Assembly (NCBI GenBank): GCA_963772295.1
Contig: CAVYWO010000010.1
Location: forward strand, 1 to 64,000
Length of the DNA: 64,000 bases
From: AP-15 sp963772295
GTDB lineage: Bacteria; Pseudomonadota; Alphaproteobacteria; ATCC43930; CGMCC-115725
Direction of reading: 5' to 3'
Part shown: positions 52,686-62,149 of the stretch, in pieces
Numbering within the stretch: position 1 is the stretch's first letter
Layout: every line of letters begins with the position of its first letter
Made by a program: the position numbers and the translations under genes
Notes under the pieces: model-generated
Seen by the model: only the letters and a program-made list of their open reading frames with translations
What the model was told of the DNA's origin: nothing
Database searches by the model: none

Positions 52686-55600
52686 GCTGCCAGCTCCTCG
52701 AGCAGCGTCTTAGCCTCTTGCAACACGGGCGTCCCGAAGCCCTCGGTAAACCAGCCGTAGACCGGGCCGAGCAGTTCGCGCGCCTCTCTGCGCTTGCCCT
52801 GGTCGCGCCACAGCCGAGCGAGGCTCATGGCAGTGCGCAATTCCCAGAGCTTGGCGCTCTGCTGTCGCGCGACCGCCAGCGCCTCGTGGTAACGGGCCTC
52901 GGCTGTCGCGGGATCTGCCATGGCCAACAACACATCCCCAGTCAGGCGAAATGTCTCGGCCTGACCCCATCGATCCTCTGTCTCCTCCGCCAGTTGGCGG
53001 GCCTGGGAGACATGCCCGAGCGCAGCTTGCCAGTGCCCCGCCATTCGGCAAGCGTCTCCAAATAACGTCAGAACCCACGGCTTCCAGATCTTGAACCCGA
53101 GCTCATCCCAGGCACCCAAGCCGGCGGCAAGGAGCGCAACTCCCTGGTCCGCGCGCCCCAATGCCGCCAAACACCACCCGCGCCAGATAAGAGCCATCGC
53201 GCGTATGAACCCCAATCCATGCTCGGTGGCGAGCGCCAGCGCTTCGTCAGCGTAGCGCAACAACGCTGCAGTCTCCTCGCGAGCGAACTGCCCTGTCCAC
53301 CAGGCCCAGGTCTGCGCGAAAGCCAATGTGAGGGGATGGGAGAGTCGGCGCGCCTCCTCGAGCGCCGCGTCACGCTGGAACATTGCTTGATCAAGATGCC
53401 CGAGGCACGCGAGCGGCCAGGACAAATTTGCCCGTACCATGACCCGCGCATCTTGGGGCAATACCTCCGCGTAGGAGGACCGATGCGCCGGATCATAGAG
53501 AGTAAGTGCCTTCTCGAGATATGCCTTACCTGCAATAAATTCCCCGAGGTTCGAACAGGTATACCCGCCGGCCTCGCAGCCCAGCACTTGCATGGGGACA
53601 TCGCCAGCGGTCTCAGCCAGCTCTCGCAGCTCCGCAGCCAGCCGTCGCGCCCGCTTGAGATCGGCTCGACCGAAAATGCTGTCGTTCCACTGGCCCCACA
53701 GCGCCGACAGCAGCGCGCGCGGCCGGTTCAGCGTCAATGCGAGCCCCCTTGCCCCGGAATATATCTCCTCCAGCTCCGGCTCGCCCCAGCCCCGGCTCGC
53801 GGTGAGCGCCTGGCCGAGGGCGATGCGCAGATCGAGCTCGGCTTCCCGGCGCCCATCGCCGTCGGGCAGAGCCGGAACGAGCCTCAATCCGCGGCGGAGC
53901 AGCGCGACGGCTTCCGCCACGGTCGAGCGCCCCCACGCCTGCCGGCCGGCGGCGAGCCAATATCCGACCGCCTTCTCGGTCAGCCCCGCTTCCTGGCAAT
54001 GGTGCGCGAGCAATGCCGGCTGCGCCGTGACAATCTCCGGGAACCTTTCTTCGAGGGTCGCGGCGATATTGACGTGGAGCTGCTGCCGGCGGCTGCGCAG
54101 CAGGGTGCTGTAGGCGGCATCCTGCACCAGCGCATGCTTGAAGGTGTACTCGGCGTCGGGCGAGGTGCCGCGCCGGTAGATCAGCTCGGCATCGACCAGC
54201 TGCGCCAGGGCCTCGTCGAGTTTCGCCGACGGCATCCCCGGCCCTGACCCGGGGATCGCCACGGCCGCGATCAGCTCGTGCGAGAACTGCCGGCCGAGCG
54301 CCGCCCCAATCTGCGCCACCTCGCGCACCGGCGCCAGGCGGTCGAGTTGGGCCAGCAAAGAGGCTTGCAAACTCGCCGGAATCGCTAAGGGCGCCACTGG
54401 CCCCACAGCGGTATAATGGTCGCCGGCATCGGTCAATATGCCGCTCTCGACCACCGTCTTGGTCAATTCCTCTACGAAAAGCGGCACGCCGTCGGTGCGA
54501 TCGACGATCTGGTCGGCGATCTCCCTGGGCAATGCTTTGCCGCCGGTCACACCGGTGATCATCTCGGCCCGCTGCCGCGGCGCCAGGCGATTTAGGCCAA
54601 GCGACGTGACGTGTGGACGGCCAACCCAAGGCGGGGTGAATTCCGGCCGGAAGGTCATGATCAGCAAGACCCGTAGTGCTGGCGCCTGGTCGATGATCAG
54701 GTCCAGCAGCTCGAGCGAGGTCGGATCGCTCCAGTGGGCGTCCTCGAACAACATCAGCACGGGCTGCCGCGCCGCCAGCCCTTCGACCTGCGCCACCAGC
54801 GCCTGAAGCGTCCTCTCCCTCTGCTTCTGCGGGGTCAGGTCGAGCGGCGGATAGCGCTCGCCCGCCGGTATCGAGAGCAACGCCGCGAGCAGCGGCACGA
54901 CCTCGCCGAGATCGTCAGTCGCCTGGGCGAGCACCGCTTCGAGCTTGTCGAGCCGCGCATCGGCCGTGTCCTCGCGCCGGAACCCGGCCGCCCGCTCAAG
55001 CTGGGTGATGGTCGGATAAAGCGCATGGTCCTGGTGGTGCGGAGAGCCGAAGAGGCGCAAGCGGGTGTGCGGCTCGCCAACGAGCCGTTCTACGAGGCTC
55101 TGGGCAAGTCGCGACTTGCCGATGCCAGGTTCGCCGGAGACCAGCACAACGCAGCCTTCGCCGGCTTTGGCCTGTTGCCAGCGCCGCTGCAACAGCGCCA
55201 GCTCCTCGTCGCGGCCGACCAGCGGCGTGCGGGTCGCGCGCAGCGCCTCGAAGCGGCTCTCGGCGCCGCTCTCGCGCAATACCCGGGCGGCCGCAACAGG
55301 CATCTCCAAGCCGCGGATCTCGACTGCGCCGAGATCGTCGTAGTCGAACAATCCGCCGGTCAGCTGCCGGGTGCTCGGCGCGATCACGACCGTCCCCGGC
55401 GCGGCCAGCGCTTGCAACCGCGCCGCGAGGTTCGGCGTCTCGCCGACCACCGCCTGTTCCTGCGAGGCGCCCTGGCCGATCAGATCCCCGACGACCACCA
55501 GCCCGGTGCCGATGCCGACCCGCACCTGCAGCGGCACCGCCGCCGCGGTGGCGAGCCCGGCCACGGCCTCGACCAGTGCCAGCCCGGCGCGCACCGCGCG

Positions 55601-56056
55601 CTCGGCATCGTGCTCGTCGGCCCGCGGATAGCCGAAATAGGCTAGCACCCCGTCGCCCATGTACTTGGCGACAAAGCCGCCCCCACGCCCGATCACCTTG
55701 GCAGAGCAGCGATGATAGGCGCCGATGACCGCCCGCAGATCCTCCGGGTCGAGCCGCGCCGACAGCGCCGTCGAGCCCACCAAATCGCAGAACATCACCG
55801 TCAGCTGGCGGCGTTCAGCATCGGCGGGCGCCGGTGCATCGCCGCATGCCGCCGGCACCGTGGCGGCGGGTACCGCGGCGCGGAGCGCGGCAATGGCATC
55901 AAGGAGCTTGCGGCGGTGGCCGACCGCTGCAACGCCGATGTCCCCGAGGTCGTCGGAACTCAGGTTCGGCAGCACCTCCCAATCGATCTCGTTATCGCGG
56001 AACGCTTGCTCGTAACGCTCAAGACCAAGGCCGCGCAGCCACGCCGCTACGTCCAT
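52682..56056 (-). CDS. SAM - class III adenylate/guanylate cyclase - ATPase - TPR protein, paralogue 3, intact
   Basis: 1124 aa from ATG 56056 (MDVAAWLRGLGLERYEQAFR), matching the paralogue 1 start. SAM domain 1-60; cyclase domain about 80-270 with metal Asp residues (MFCDLVGST, YMGDGVLAYFG) and transition-state residues in ETPNLAARLQAL; ATPase with GEPGIGKSRLAQ and FEDAHWSDPTSLELL; TPR-like helices to the end. Cyclase-ATPase-TPR fusions of this type are abundant in Bradyrhizobium and relatives and are thought to make cAMP under control of the ATPase/TPR sensor part. The gene stop (TGA) lies in the ATG of paralogue 2. No membrane segment, so cytoplasmic. Confidence 0.95.
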   Translation of the reverse strand: MDVAAWLRGLGLERYEQAFRDNEIDWEVLPNLSSDDLGDIGVAAVGHRRKLLDAIAALRAAVPAATVPAACGDAPAPADAERRQLTVMFCDLVGSTALSARLDPEDLRAVIGAYHRCSAKVIGRGGGFVAKYMGDGVLAYFGYPRADEHDAERAVRAGLALVEAVAGLATAAAVPLQVRVGIGTGLVVVGDLIGQGASQEQAVVGETPNLAARLQALAAPGTVVIAPSTRQLTGGLFDYDDLGAVEIRGLEMPVAAARVLRESGAESRFEALRATRTPLVGRDEELALLQRRWQQAKAGEGCVVLVSGEPGIGKSRLAQSLVERLVGEPHTRLRLFGSPHHQDHALYPTITQLERAAGFRREDTADARLDKLEAVLAQATDDLGEVVPLLAALLSIPAGERYPPLDLTPQKQRERTLQALVAQVEGLAARQPVLMLFEDAHWSDPTSLELLDLIIDQAPALRVLLIMTFRPEFTPPWVGRPHVTSLGLNRLAPRQRAEMITGVTGGKALPREIADQIVDRTDGVPLFVEELTKTVVESGILTDAGDHYTAVGPVAPLAIPASLQASLLAQLDRLAPVREVAQIGAALGRQFSHELIAAVAIPGSGPGMPSAKLDEALAQLVDAELIYRRGTSPDAEYTFKHALVQDAAYSTLLRSRRQQLHVNIAATLEERFPEIVTAQPALLAHHCQEAGLTEKAVGYWLAAGRQAWGRSTVAEAVALLRRGLRLVPALPDGDGRREAELDLRIALGQALTASRGWGEPELEEIYSGARGLALTLNRPRALLSALWGQWNDSIFGRADLKRARRLAAELRELAETAGDVPMQVLGCEAGGYTCSNLGEFIAGKAYLEKALTLYDPAHRSSYAEVLPQDARVMVRANLSWPLACLGHLDQAMFQRDAALEEARRLSHPLTLAFAQTWAWWTGQFAREETAALLRYADEALALATEHGLGFIRAMALIWRGWCLAALGRADQGVALLAAGLGAWDELGFKIWKPWVLTLFGDACRMAGHWQAALGHVSQARQLAEETEDRWGQAETFRLTGDVLLAMADPATAEARYHEALAVARQQSAKLWELRTAMSLARLWRDQGKRREARELLGPVYGWFTEGFGTPVLQEAKTLLEELAA

Positions 56057-56540
56057 GCGGTGATCCTCGGCTCCGAGGAGCGGCAACCCCTCATGGACGA
56101 CGATAGACCTTTGCCCCTTGCGCTACCAGCGGCAGCGCTGAAATAGGCGCAATGTCAGGTGTATAGTGGGCTTGAGGCAGTAAATGACCGCTTTTACGCC
56201 ACGGGCATCAGAGGGCGGACAAATCGGGAACGGAAGCTCACCACCCATTGCGGACACTGTCGCGTGTTGCGAGCCGCCGCTTCCTGTGGTCCTCCGGCGG
56301 ATGCTTACGGTCTAAAAGCGGTTCGAGCGGGTGCTTCGCTGAGTCTCTCTGAGCCGGCGCTCAAGCTCGTCGAGCGCTCGTTGATTGCTCTCGTCTTTGT
56401 GTGAACGCAGATGAGTTTTGATCTCGAACGGCTGCCTGCGCGAGGGGCAGGTGCCCCGCGCGGCAAGGGATTCCGTGGATCGCCGCGGACCTCGCGCGCA
56501 CATGACGCGCGCCGCGAGTCGACGCAAAACAAGCAAAGTT
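56057..56540. other. Conserved cyclase leader and gap
   Basis: On the minus strand the bases before the cyclase start (GCTCCTCGGAGCCGAGGATC) match those before paralogue 1; further upstream AAAAGCGGTCATTTACTG also matches. The region 56312-56480 has a weak minus-strand frame (PSRRQPFEIKTHLRSHKDES) that I do not call. Confidence 0.45.
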
Positions 56541-56801
56541 TCAGCGGCGGCTGACGATCTCGGTCAGCAGCCGGCGGCCGGCGGGGCGCGACACCGGCCG
56601 CGACACGAGACGCGCGGCGCGGCCGGGCGGCGCCCGCAAGTTCTCCTCGAGGGCCCAATTCTTGAGCTGGCCGCGGACCTCGGCGATGCCGGCGGCGACC
56701 CGCTCGACGGCTTGGACGTCGGGACCGCAATAGCCGGGCAGGGCCGCCGCGGTCTGCAGCAGCTCGAGCGCCTCGCGCCAGGCGGCGTCGGCCGCGGTCA
56801 C
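56541..56801 (-). CDS. Hypothetical small protein
   Basis: 86 aa from GTG 56801 (TAADAAWREALELLQTAAAL). The helical N-terminus and basic C-terminus (RPVSRPAGRRLLTEIVSRR) are coding-like. No family recognised. Confidence 0.4.
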   Translation of the reverse strand: MTAADAAWREALELLQTAAALPGYCGPDVQAVERVAAGIAEVRGQLKNWALEENLRAPPGRAARLVSRPVSRPAGRRLLTEIVSRR

Positions 56802-57298
56802 GCGATAGCGGACTCGATTGACCGTGCTGACCGGCCCAACTCCTCATTGCGTCACTCCCCACAGCGATTGCCCCAAAAACATTAGCATCACCCGGTGCCC
56901 GTGGCGTTGCCCCGCAGGGATCGATATACCCGGTATCCCGAGGATCAGCAGGCATCGGCCACCGGCGGCATGCCGGCTGCCCCTCTCGTCAATTGCTGGG
57001 GGAATGCCCGGCACGGCTGGCCGACAAGCCGGAGAACCAGCCTTTCCGCCGGTTTCGGCCGCGCCCACGCTGATTATCGATCAGCGGGGCGGGCCAATAA
57101 AATCGAGGTTTTCCGCCACCCGCCCAACTGGCGGGTCCGACTGGCGGTCGCCAGGCGGCGACCGCTCCAACCCTTAGCGATAGGCGCTGCTGCTTGCGGG
57201 CGAAGGTGCTAAAGGAGATAGGGCGAGGCGAGCCGGTGCTCCATCAGGCGCTGGCGGAGGCTGCGGAATGAGCGAAGCCGACGACGAGGCTCTACGAC
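56802..57298. other. Gap without recognised gene
   Basis: Coding-like frames are not convincing. No repeats or structures stand out. Confidence 0.35.
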
Positions 57299-57619
57299 AT
57301 GGTCAACATCTACCCGAGCGACAGCGGTTTGCCGATGACCGTCAGGGCCGGGCCGCGCGGCAATACGCGGCATGATGTCCGGGTCAAGGTCATAGCGCAT
57401 GGCAATCAGATGTCGATCAGTGGCAATCAGATGTCGATCAGCAACACCGCCGTCGTCGCCGTGCGCCCGGCGCCGCACGTGATCGTCGGCTGGCTGTCGT
57501 CGGCCGATCTCCAGGCGGTCAGCGATTGGCTGCGGCTGAACGAGGCGGCGCTGGTCGAGCATTGGGACGGCCAGATCTCCGGTGTCGAGCTGGGCCGGCG
57601 GCTGCGGCGGCTGCCTTGA
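57299..57619 (+). CDS. Small conserved hypothetical protein
   Basis: 106 aa from ATG 57299. MVNIYPSDSGLPMTVRAGPR, HDVRVKVIAHGNQMSIS, NTAVVAVRPAPHVIVGWLSS, VSDWLRLNEAALVEHWDGQI match a small protein common in Rhizobiales elements. A 21-base unit (GGCAATCAGATGTCGATCAG plus one base) is repeated in tandem at 57402-57443, adding GNQMSIS twice. Function unknown. Confidence 0.65.
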   Translation: MVNIYPSDSGLPMTVRAGPRGNTRHDVRVKVIAHGNQMSISGNQMSISNTAVVAVRPAPHVIVGWLSSADLQAVSDWLRLNEAALVEHWDGQISGVELGRRLRRLP

Positions 57620-57636
57620 TCGAGCGTCAGATGAGT

Positions 57637-58035
57637 CTACCGGAACCAGCGCCGCCACCATGTCGGGGGGCGATCGGTCAGGATCCTGACCAGGCGCCGC
57701 CGTTCCTCGGTCAGCTCGTCGATCCGCCGGTTGGCGATGGCGAGCTGGTCGACGAGTGCGGCGATCGCCGCACTGACCGCAGCGGCGTTGGGGTGATCGG
57801 CGCCGTTCGGTCCGGTCTCCATGTGTGCGGTGAACGTGCGCTGATCGGGCGCTGCACGCGGCTGCACCGCGATCTCGGCGGGCACCAATACCATTGCACG
57901 ACCGCCGATCGCGTTCGGCGTGCGGCGCTGCCAGCCGCGCCGCCTGGCGTGCATGCGGGCAGCGGCGGCGGTGATCCCCAGCAGCTCGCCGATCTCGGCA
58001 TAGCTGAGCCAGCGCTCCTCGTCGGTCTCGGGCAT
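57637..58035 (-). CDS. Helix-turn-helix DNA-binding protein with C-terminal coiled coil
   Basis: 132 aa from ATG 58035 (GGGGGAG 4 bases upstream). WLSYAEIGELLGITAAAARM HARRRGW is a MerR/recombination-directionality-type helix-turn-helix, then a linker and the coiled coil AALVDQLAIANRRIDELTEE, ending in RPPTWWRRWFR. Such proteins are frequent regulators on alphaproteobacterial elements. Convergent with the 57299 gene, 17 bases apart. Confidence 0.7.
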   Translation of the reverse strand: MPETDEERWLSYAEIGELLGITAAAARMHARRRGWQRRTPNAIGGRAMVLVPAEIAVQPRAAPDQRTFTAHMETGPNGADHPNAAAVSAAIAALVDQLAIANRRIDELTEERRRLVRILTDRPPTWWRRWFR

Positions 58036-58469
58036 GGTCTCCCCCTGCACAGTTCGGCGAACGGCCGCCGAACGCCCCCGCACGGCGAGGCGGGGGGAGC
58101 ACATCGCCGTGCCGGAACCTCGAAGTTCTGCCGGGCGGCAGGGGGAATGCCGGGACCGACGTTTCGGGGCAGTAGCACGTTTTCGCCGCCAGCGCGCGAT
58201 CGGTGCATGATCGAGGGCGTCAACCCCGGTTCTGTGCGCCTGAAGGCGGCAGCCAGTCGAGGTCGTCGGACCCGTGATGCCGGCGTCACTGCGCCATCGC
58301 TGCGGCGTCTCGTGCACCTCGCGCCAGCCGCGTAGCTCCCCAGACCGGGGTTGGCACCGCCGGCGATCTCGCCCAGGATGGGGGCGGCGGCGCCGCCCTC
58401 CGAAAGGTTGCCCGCCGACAAGGGCATGGGCGCGGCCCGCTGGATTGCCATACCCCGGCGGGTCGCGTT
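58036..58469. other. Gap between the HTH gene and a degraded gene
   Basis: Frames remain open on the minus strand in two registers but without family resemblance; I do not call a gene here. Confidence 0.35.
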
Positions 58470-58957
58470 TTTGCGATGTTTCACGAAGCCATGTCGCGGC
58501 GGCGGCGATGTCCAGGACGTACCGGAGTCGATCGGCCGCCTGCAGCGTGTCGAAGTGGCGATGCAATTCGATCAATCGGCGCAACGCGGCGGTACCGCCG
58601 CCGGCCTGCTGATCGACGACGAGCGGCACCAACCCGACGCCGCCGGCGAGGATCGCGGCCCAAATGCCGGCGGGCGAGGCCCGGCGCAACGTGTAGGCGA
58701 CCCGCACCGCGCGCAGCATCTCGCCCAGGTCGCGCAGCAACAGCAGCTCGTCGTCGATGATCAGTTCGTTGGCGTGGAGGATGCCGGCGACGTCGACCAG
58801 CTCGATCGGCCCGGAGTAGCCGTTGGCGACGCGGGACTTGCGGTAGAGCAGCTCGGGCCAGCCTTGATCCTCGACCGGCGCGCGGCCTTTGAGGGTGGTC
58901 TGGCGCCGCCGGGGCGTCGGCCTTCGCTGGTCTGCCGCGGCGGCCGCGCCAGGCCAT
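58470..58957 (-). pseudogene. Hypothetical protein gene, frameshifted, 3' end unclear
   Basis: ATG 58957 reads MAWRGRRGRPAKADAPA; after a frame change near 58915 the sequence continues RQTTLKGRAPVEDQGWPELL, YRKSRVANGYSGPIELVDVA, LHANELIIDDELLLLRDLGE, MLRAVRVAYTLRRASPAGIW and on to about 58470. The basic N-terminus and helical body are consistent with a small regulator. No family recognised. The frame stays open into the HTH gene, so the native stop is not determined. Confidence 0.45.
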
Positions 58958-59351
58958 GCGCCGGGCCTCAGGTTCGGGCCTCGTCGTCGTGCTCGGGCGA
59001 AGGCGTGGCGCTGCTGGTGAGACGTGGCGACGACATCGACATCGATGGGGGGGCGGCCCGGCTAAGGTGGCGCCGCAAACGTCGAGCGTCCTAGCTAGCA
59101 GCCTGTCGGACTTAGCCGAAAATCCGAAATTTTTGAAATATAGAGCCTCTTGCAGAATAAAAACCTTGGCGTATGATTTTGGAAGCGATTTATATAGTCA
59201 GAGCAGTGAGCATTTCAAGTGTTGTGCGGATAATATTTCGATAATATTTCTAGTGCTGTAGCATGAGTGGCGGTGTATTGCTGTTCGATGTCGGTGCTGA
59301 GGCAGGATCGTCGCATGGCTGGTTTTGGCGATGATGTAATTCGCGCGATGG
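58958..59351. other. AT-rich gap and insertion-sequence left end
   Basis: 59098-59118 reads GCAGCCTGTCGGACTTAGCC, like the terminal inverted repeat of IS5/IS1182-type elements. The next 140 bases are much more AT-rich than the window and run up to the transposase frame. No matching right end is seen. Confidence 0.4.
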
Positions 59352-60163
59352 TGGCACATCCAGAGCAGCCTGTTTCCCTGGCTGCGCGAAGAACTCGACC
59401 CGGTCACCGCCGCCTTGGAGCAGTTGATTATCGTTCTCGACACCATCGGATTGGAGGCCTTCGTGCCCGGGCCACCGCGGCACGGACGCGGCCGCAAGCC
59501 CGAGGATCGCCGCGCCTTGGCGCGGGCGTTTGTCGCCAAAGCGGTATTGGGCCTGCCGACCACGGCAGCGGTGATCGAGCGGCTGGCCATCGACAAATCG
59601 CTGCGCCGCATCTGCGGCTGGGAGAGGGTCCGCGAAGTCCCCAGCGAAGCCACGTTCTCGCGCGCCTTTGCCGAATTCGCCACGAGCGAACTGCCCGATC
59701 AGATGCATGAAGCCCTGGTCAAACGCCGCCTCGCCGACCGCATCGTCGGTTGTGTCGCGCGCGATGGCCACCGAAATCGACGCGCGCGAGAAGCCCGCCA
59801 AATCCGGTCCTGATGACGGCGCGCCGCCGCCGCCATCCGCTACCCCGCCCGCAGCAGCAGAACTGCTGGCACCGCGCCGGCGCGGCCGTCCCAAAAAGGG
59901 CGAGGAACGCCCCAAAGTCACCACCCGCCTGGAACGGCAAGCCACACAAAGCCTGCCCGAAATGCTGGCCGAACTGCCCACTGGCTGCGATGTCGGCAGC
60001 AAGCGCAACCAGCAAGGGCTACAAGCACAGCTGGACCGGCTACAAACTCCATATCGATGTCGCCGATGGGCAGATCCCGGTCGCCTGTCTGCTGACCTCG
60101 GCCTCGGTCCACGACAGCCAGGTCGCCATCGGAACGCTTGTCCCTGCTGCGGCGGGCGTATGA
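59352..60163 (+). pseudogene. IS5/IS1182-type DDE transposase, N-terminal two thirds, frameshifted
   Basis: FPWLREELDPVTAALEQLII, RRALARAFVAKAVLGLPTTA, WERVREVPSEATFSRAFAEF, then after a frame change near 59765 (extra G) ATEIDAREKPAKS and RRRGRPKKGEERP, and after another near 60005 (extra C) SKGYKHSWTGYKLHIDVADG and IPVACLLTSASVHDSQVAIG. The first catalytic Asp lies in RDATEID; the C-terminal part with the Glu is missing. Both indels are single bases in short homopolymers. Confidence 0.75.
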
Positions 60164-60240
60164 TCATCATCGAAACCTTCGAACCCGGCTGCCAGCCGCG
60201 GCTGTGGCCTATCCCATCGATCGGGCTCGACAGCTCATGA
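60130..60240 (+). pseudogene. C-terminal fragment of an IS91-type transposase
   Basis: Reads ACPCCGGRMIIIETFEPGCQ followed by PRLWPIPSIGLDSS. CPCCGG-MxII-ETF is the C-terminal signature of a common alphaproteobacterial IS91-like transposase. It is joined directly to the truncated DDE transposase. Confidence 0.55.
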
Positions 60241-61129
60241 CCATCACACCGCTGTCGCCATCCCCCATCACCGCTTCCGTCCGACGCCGCTATCTCACCG
60301 GCACCGGCCACGCTTTGCCGACAGCACCCGTCAGCGCAGCCTTCGGCCGGCAAAACCTGAAGCATCGAATCCCAGATCACCCGGCCGATCGCATCCAGGG
60401 CGGCCAAAACCAGCGCCCCGCTGGTCACTCAACCGTCGTCCTGTCCGGAACCGACAAATCAGATCAAGCAGCGGCGGCAAATTCCCCATAGATCGACACC
60501 AGCGTCGGTGCGAACTCCCCCCGCGGTTTCCTCCATCGAGGCTTTTCGGACGCCTGCCGCCGCGCCCTCCATCACGCCCGTGCCCGGCAGGCGTCCGAAA
60601 ACCCTTAACGACAGCGGTAGTTCCCGGCAAGGGTCGATCCGGTGACCATCGGCACTCGGAGGGTTTAGTGGCGGTACTCTGATTCCGGTAATGTTGCTCT
60701 GCCCGTCGTGAGACGCGCGACCCGGAGATGGACCGAAGATGGCCGTCTATTTCGGAAACACCGAAGCCCTCGGGAAGCTCCTGGCGCCTGGGGGCTTCAA
60801 TCCTCGCCTCCCGCCTGGTCTGCCGGGCTTTGTCGAGTTCGGCGATGCGACATTTCGGGCGGGCGCTTCCGAGGCGGAGAAACCGCGCCACGAATCGGGA
60901 TTGCTCGGCTCGCTCGTCTATTGGCCGATGGTGTTTCGGCGCAACGATGTCGCATCGCTTGCCGCGTGCGCCTGGCGCGCCGGCGCCAAGGCTGACGACA
61001 TCACCGCACTGAAACGTGCGAAGCGGGAACTCGACCGCCGACTGATCGACGGAGCCGCCGAACTGGTGGCCGGCCTCGTCCACCAGCTCCGCGGCGATCG
61101 AGCCGCCGAGGCGTTCACGAGCGTCCCCT
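60241..61129. other. IS 3' flank and gap
   Basis: Holds the inverted repeat at 60543-60601. A plus frame at 60739-61293 (MAVYFGNTEALGKLLAPGGF) and a minus frame at 60331-61137 both stay open; neither resembles a known family and each may be the shadow of the other. Confidence 0.35.
60543..60601. repeat. Perfect 17-bp inverted repeat, 25-base loop
   Basis: Left arm TTTTCGGACGCCTGCCG (60543-60559), right arm its exact complement (60585-60601). Probably the hairpin at the terminal end of the IS91-like element, or a terminator. Confidence 0.6.
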
Positions 61130-61724
61130 GCGGCCACTCGCGCCGGGCCCGGAGTGACAGGCCGTCGCCGCGCAGTTCGAGGATGCGCCTGATGGCGCGC
61201 TGCTGTCCGGGATCTTCGGAAAGGGCTCCGTCTTCGCCGACCTGCCAGCCGAACGGGACGATGCCGCCGAGATACCGTCGCCGCTTGCGCTGATCGGCCT
61301 TCACGTCCTGGATGCGCTCGCGAATCCGATCGCGCTCCGCTTTGGTCACGGCCGAGAGGATCGTGAACACGAGCTTCGAGATGCCGTTACCGGGTCACGT
61401 CGCCGCCGAGGTCGATCATGTGCAGATTGACGCCCCGGTCCTTCAGCTGACCGAGGACATCGAGCGCGTTCAGGGCGGAGCGGAACATGCGGTCGAGCTT
61501 CGCGGTGATCACCGTCTCGCCGGATTTCAGGTCGGCCAACAGACGGGCGCCTTCGGGCCGACGCCGTTTTTGTCGAGCGCGGCGTTTCGGGATCGAAGCC
61601 GCTTCGCGAACGGCAACCCCTGCATCATCGCATAACCCTCGATCACGGACTGCTGCGTGCCGAGGCTCTCGCCGTCACCGGCCTGTCGCTCCGTGCTGAC
61701 CGGCACATAGCCGTAAACCGCCAT
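61130..61724 (-). pseudogene. Serine recombinase, at least three frame breaks
   Basis: ATG 61724 after AGGAGAGATCGG. MAVYGYVPVSTERQAGDGES carries the catalytic Ser but the usual preceding Arg is Pro. Pieces in changing frames follow: GARLLADLKSGETVITAKLD and RMFRSALNALDVLGQLKDRG, then KLVFTILSAVTKAERDRIRE, RIQDVKADQRKRRRYLGGIV and PFGWQVGEDGALSEDPGQQR. Breaks near 61600, 61560 and 61388 (extra C in ACCCGG). Resolvase/recombinase family. Confidence 0.75.
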
Positions 61725-62149
61725 CCGATCTCTCCTGTTCGGCGGTGTCGACCACGGAACTGCGCGGACGGCTCGGGTCCCCTTCGGGCCTGTCGCCCGC
61801 CTGCCATTAAAAGAAGGTTCCGAAAGGGTCGGGGGGACCCCAGCCTCCACGAAAGCAGACGAGCGATTGCGGCTGATCGTCGCCAATTTCATGGTACCCG
61901 CAGCACGGCTGCGCACGGGTTGAGGAGCGCGTTCCTCGCTTCAAGTGATGCAATGCCTGCAGTACGGTTGGTTTTTGAGCAGCAAGCATGCGGACGCCGC
62001 GGGGCGTCGGAATAGGTTGGCGATGACGCGAAGTTCCTGTCCCGAAGCGGCGTGAGATGGGCCGGAAAACAACCTCCGATCCCAGCCTCGCCCCCGCCGG
62101 TACGGCAGTCTGCAATCACCTTGATCTCCGCCAAGAGGAGCGAATCCCG
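61725..62149. other. Gap with direct-repeat copy before selD
   Basis: 61743-61796 carries a repeat recurring at 63663-63712 (core GTGTCGACCACGGA and CGGACGGCTCGGGTC). No gene supported. GAGGAGCG at 62135 is the selD ribosome site. Confidence 0.4.
61743..61796. repeat. Direct repeat left of selD
   Basis: About 50 bases, similar to 63663-63712; shares GTGTCGACCACGGA, CGGACGGCTCGGGTC and TTCGGGCCTG with a few substitutions. Confidence 0.6.

Noticed and set aside
57637..58740. Single 367-aa protein including the HTH domain
   Set aside because: The HTH protein has its own ATG at 58035 with a strong ribosome site; the upstream part belongs to a different, frameshifted gene or is non-coding.
60739..61293. 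Plus-strand frame MAVYFGNTEALGKLL as a gene
   Set aside because: Composition is gene-like, but an opposite-strand frame is equally open, its end overlaps the recombinase remnant and no family resemblance is visible. Left uncalled.
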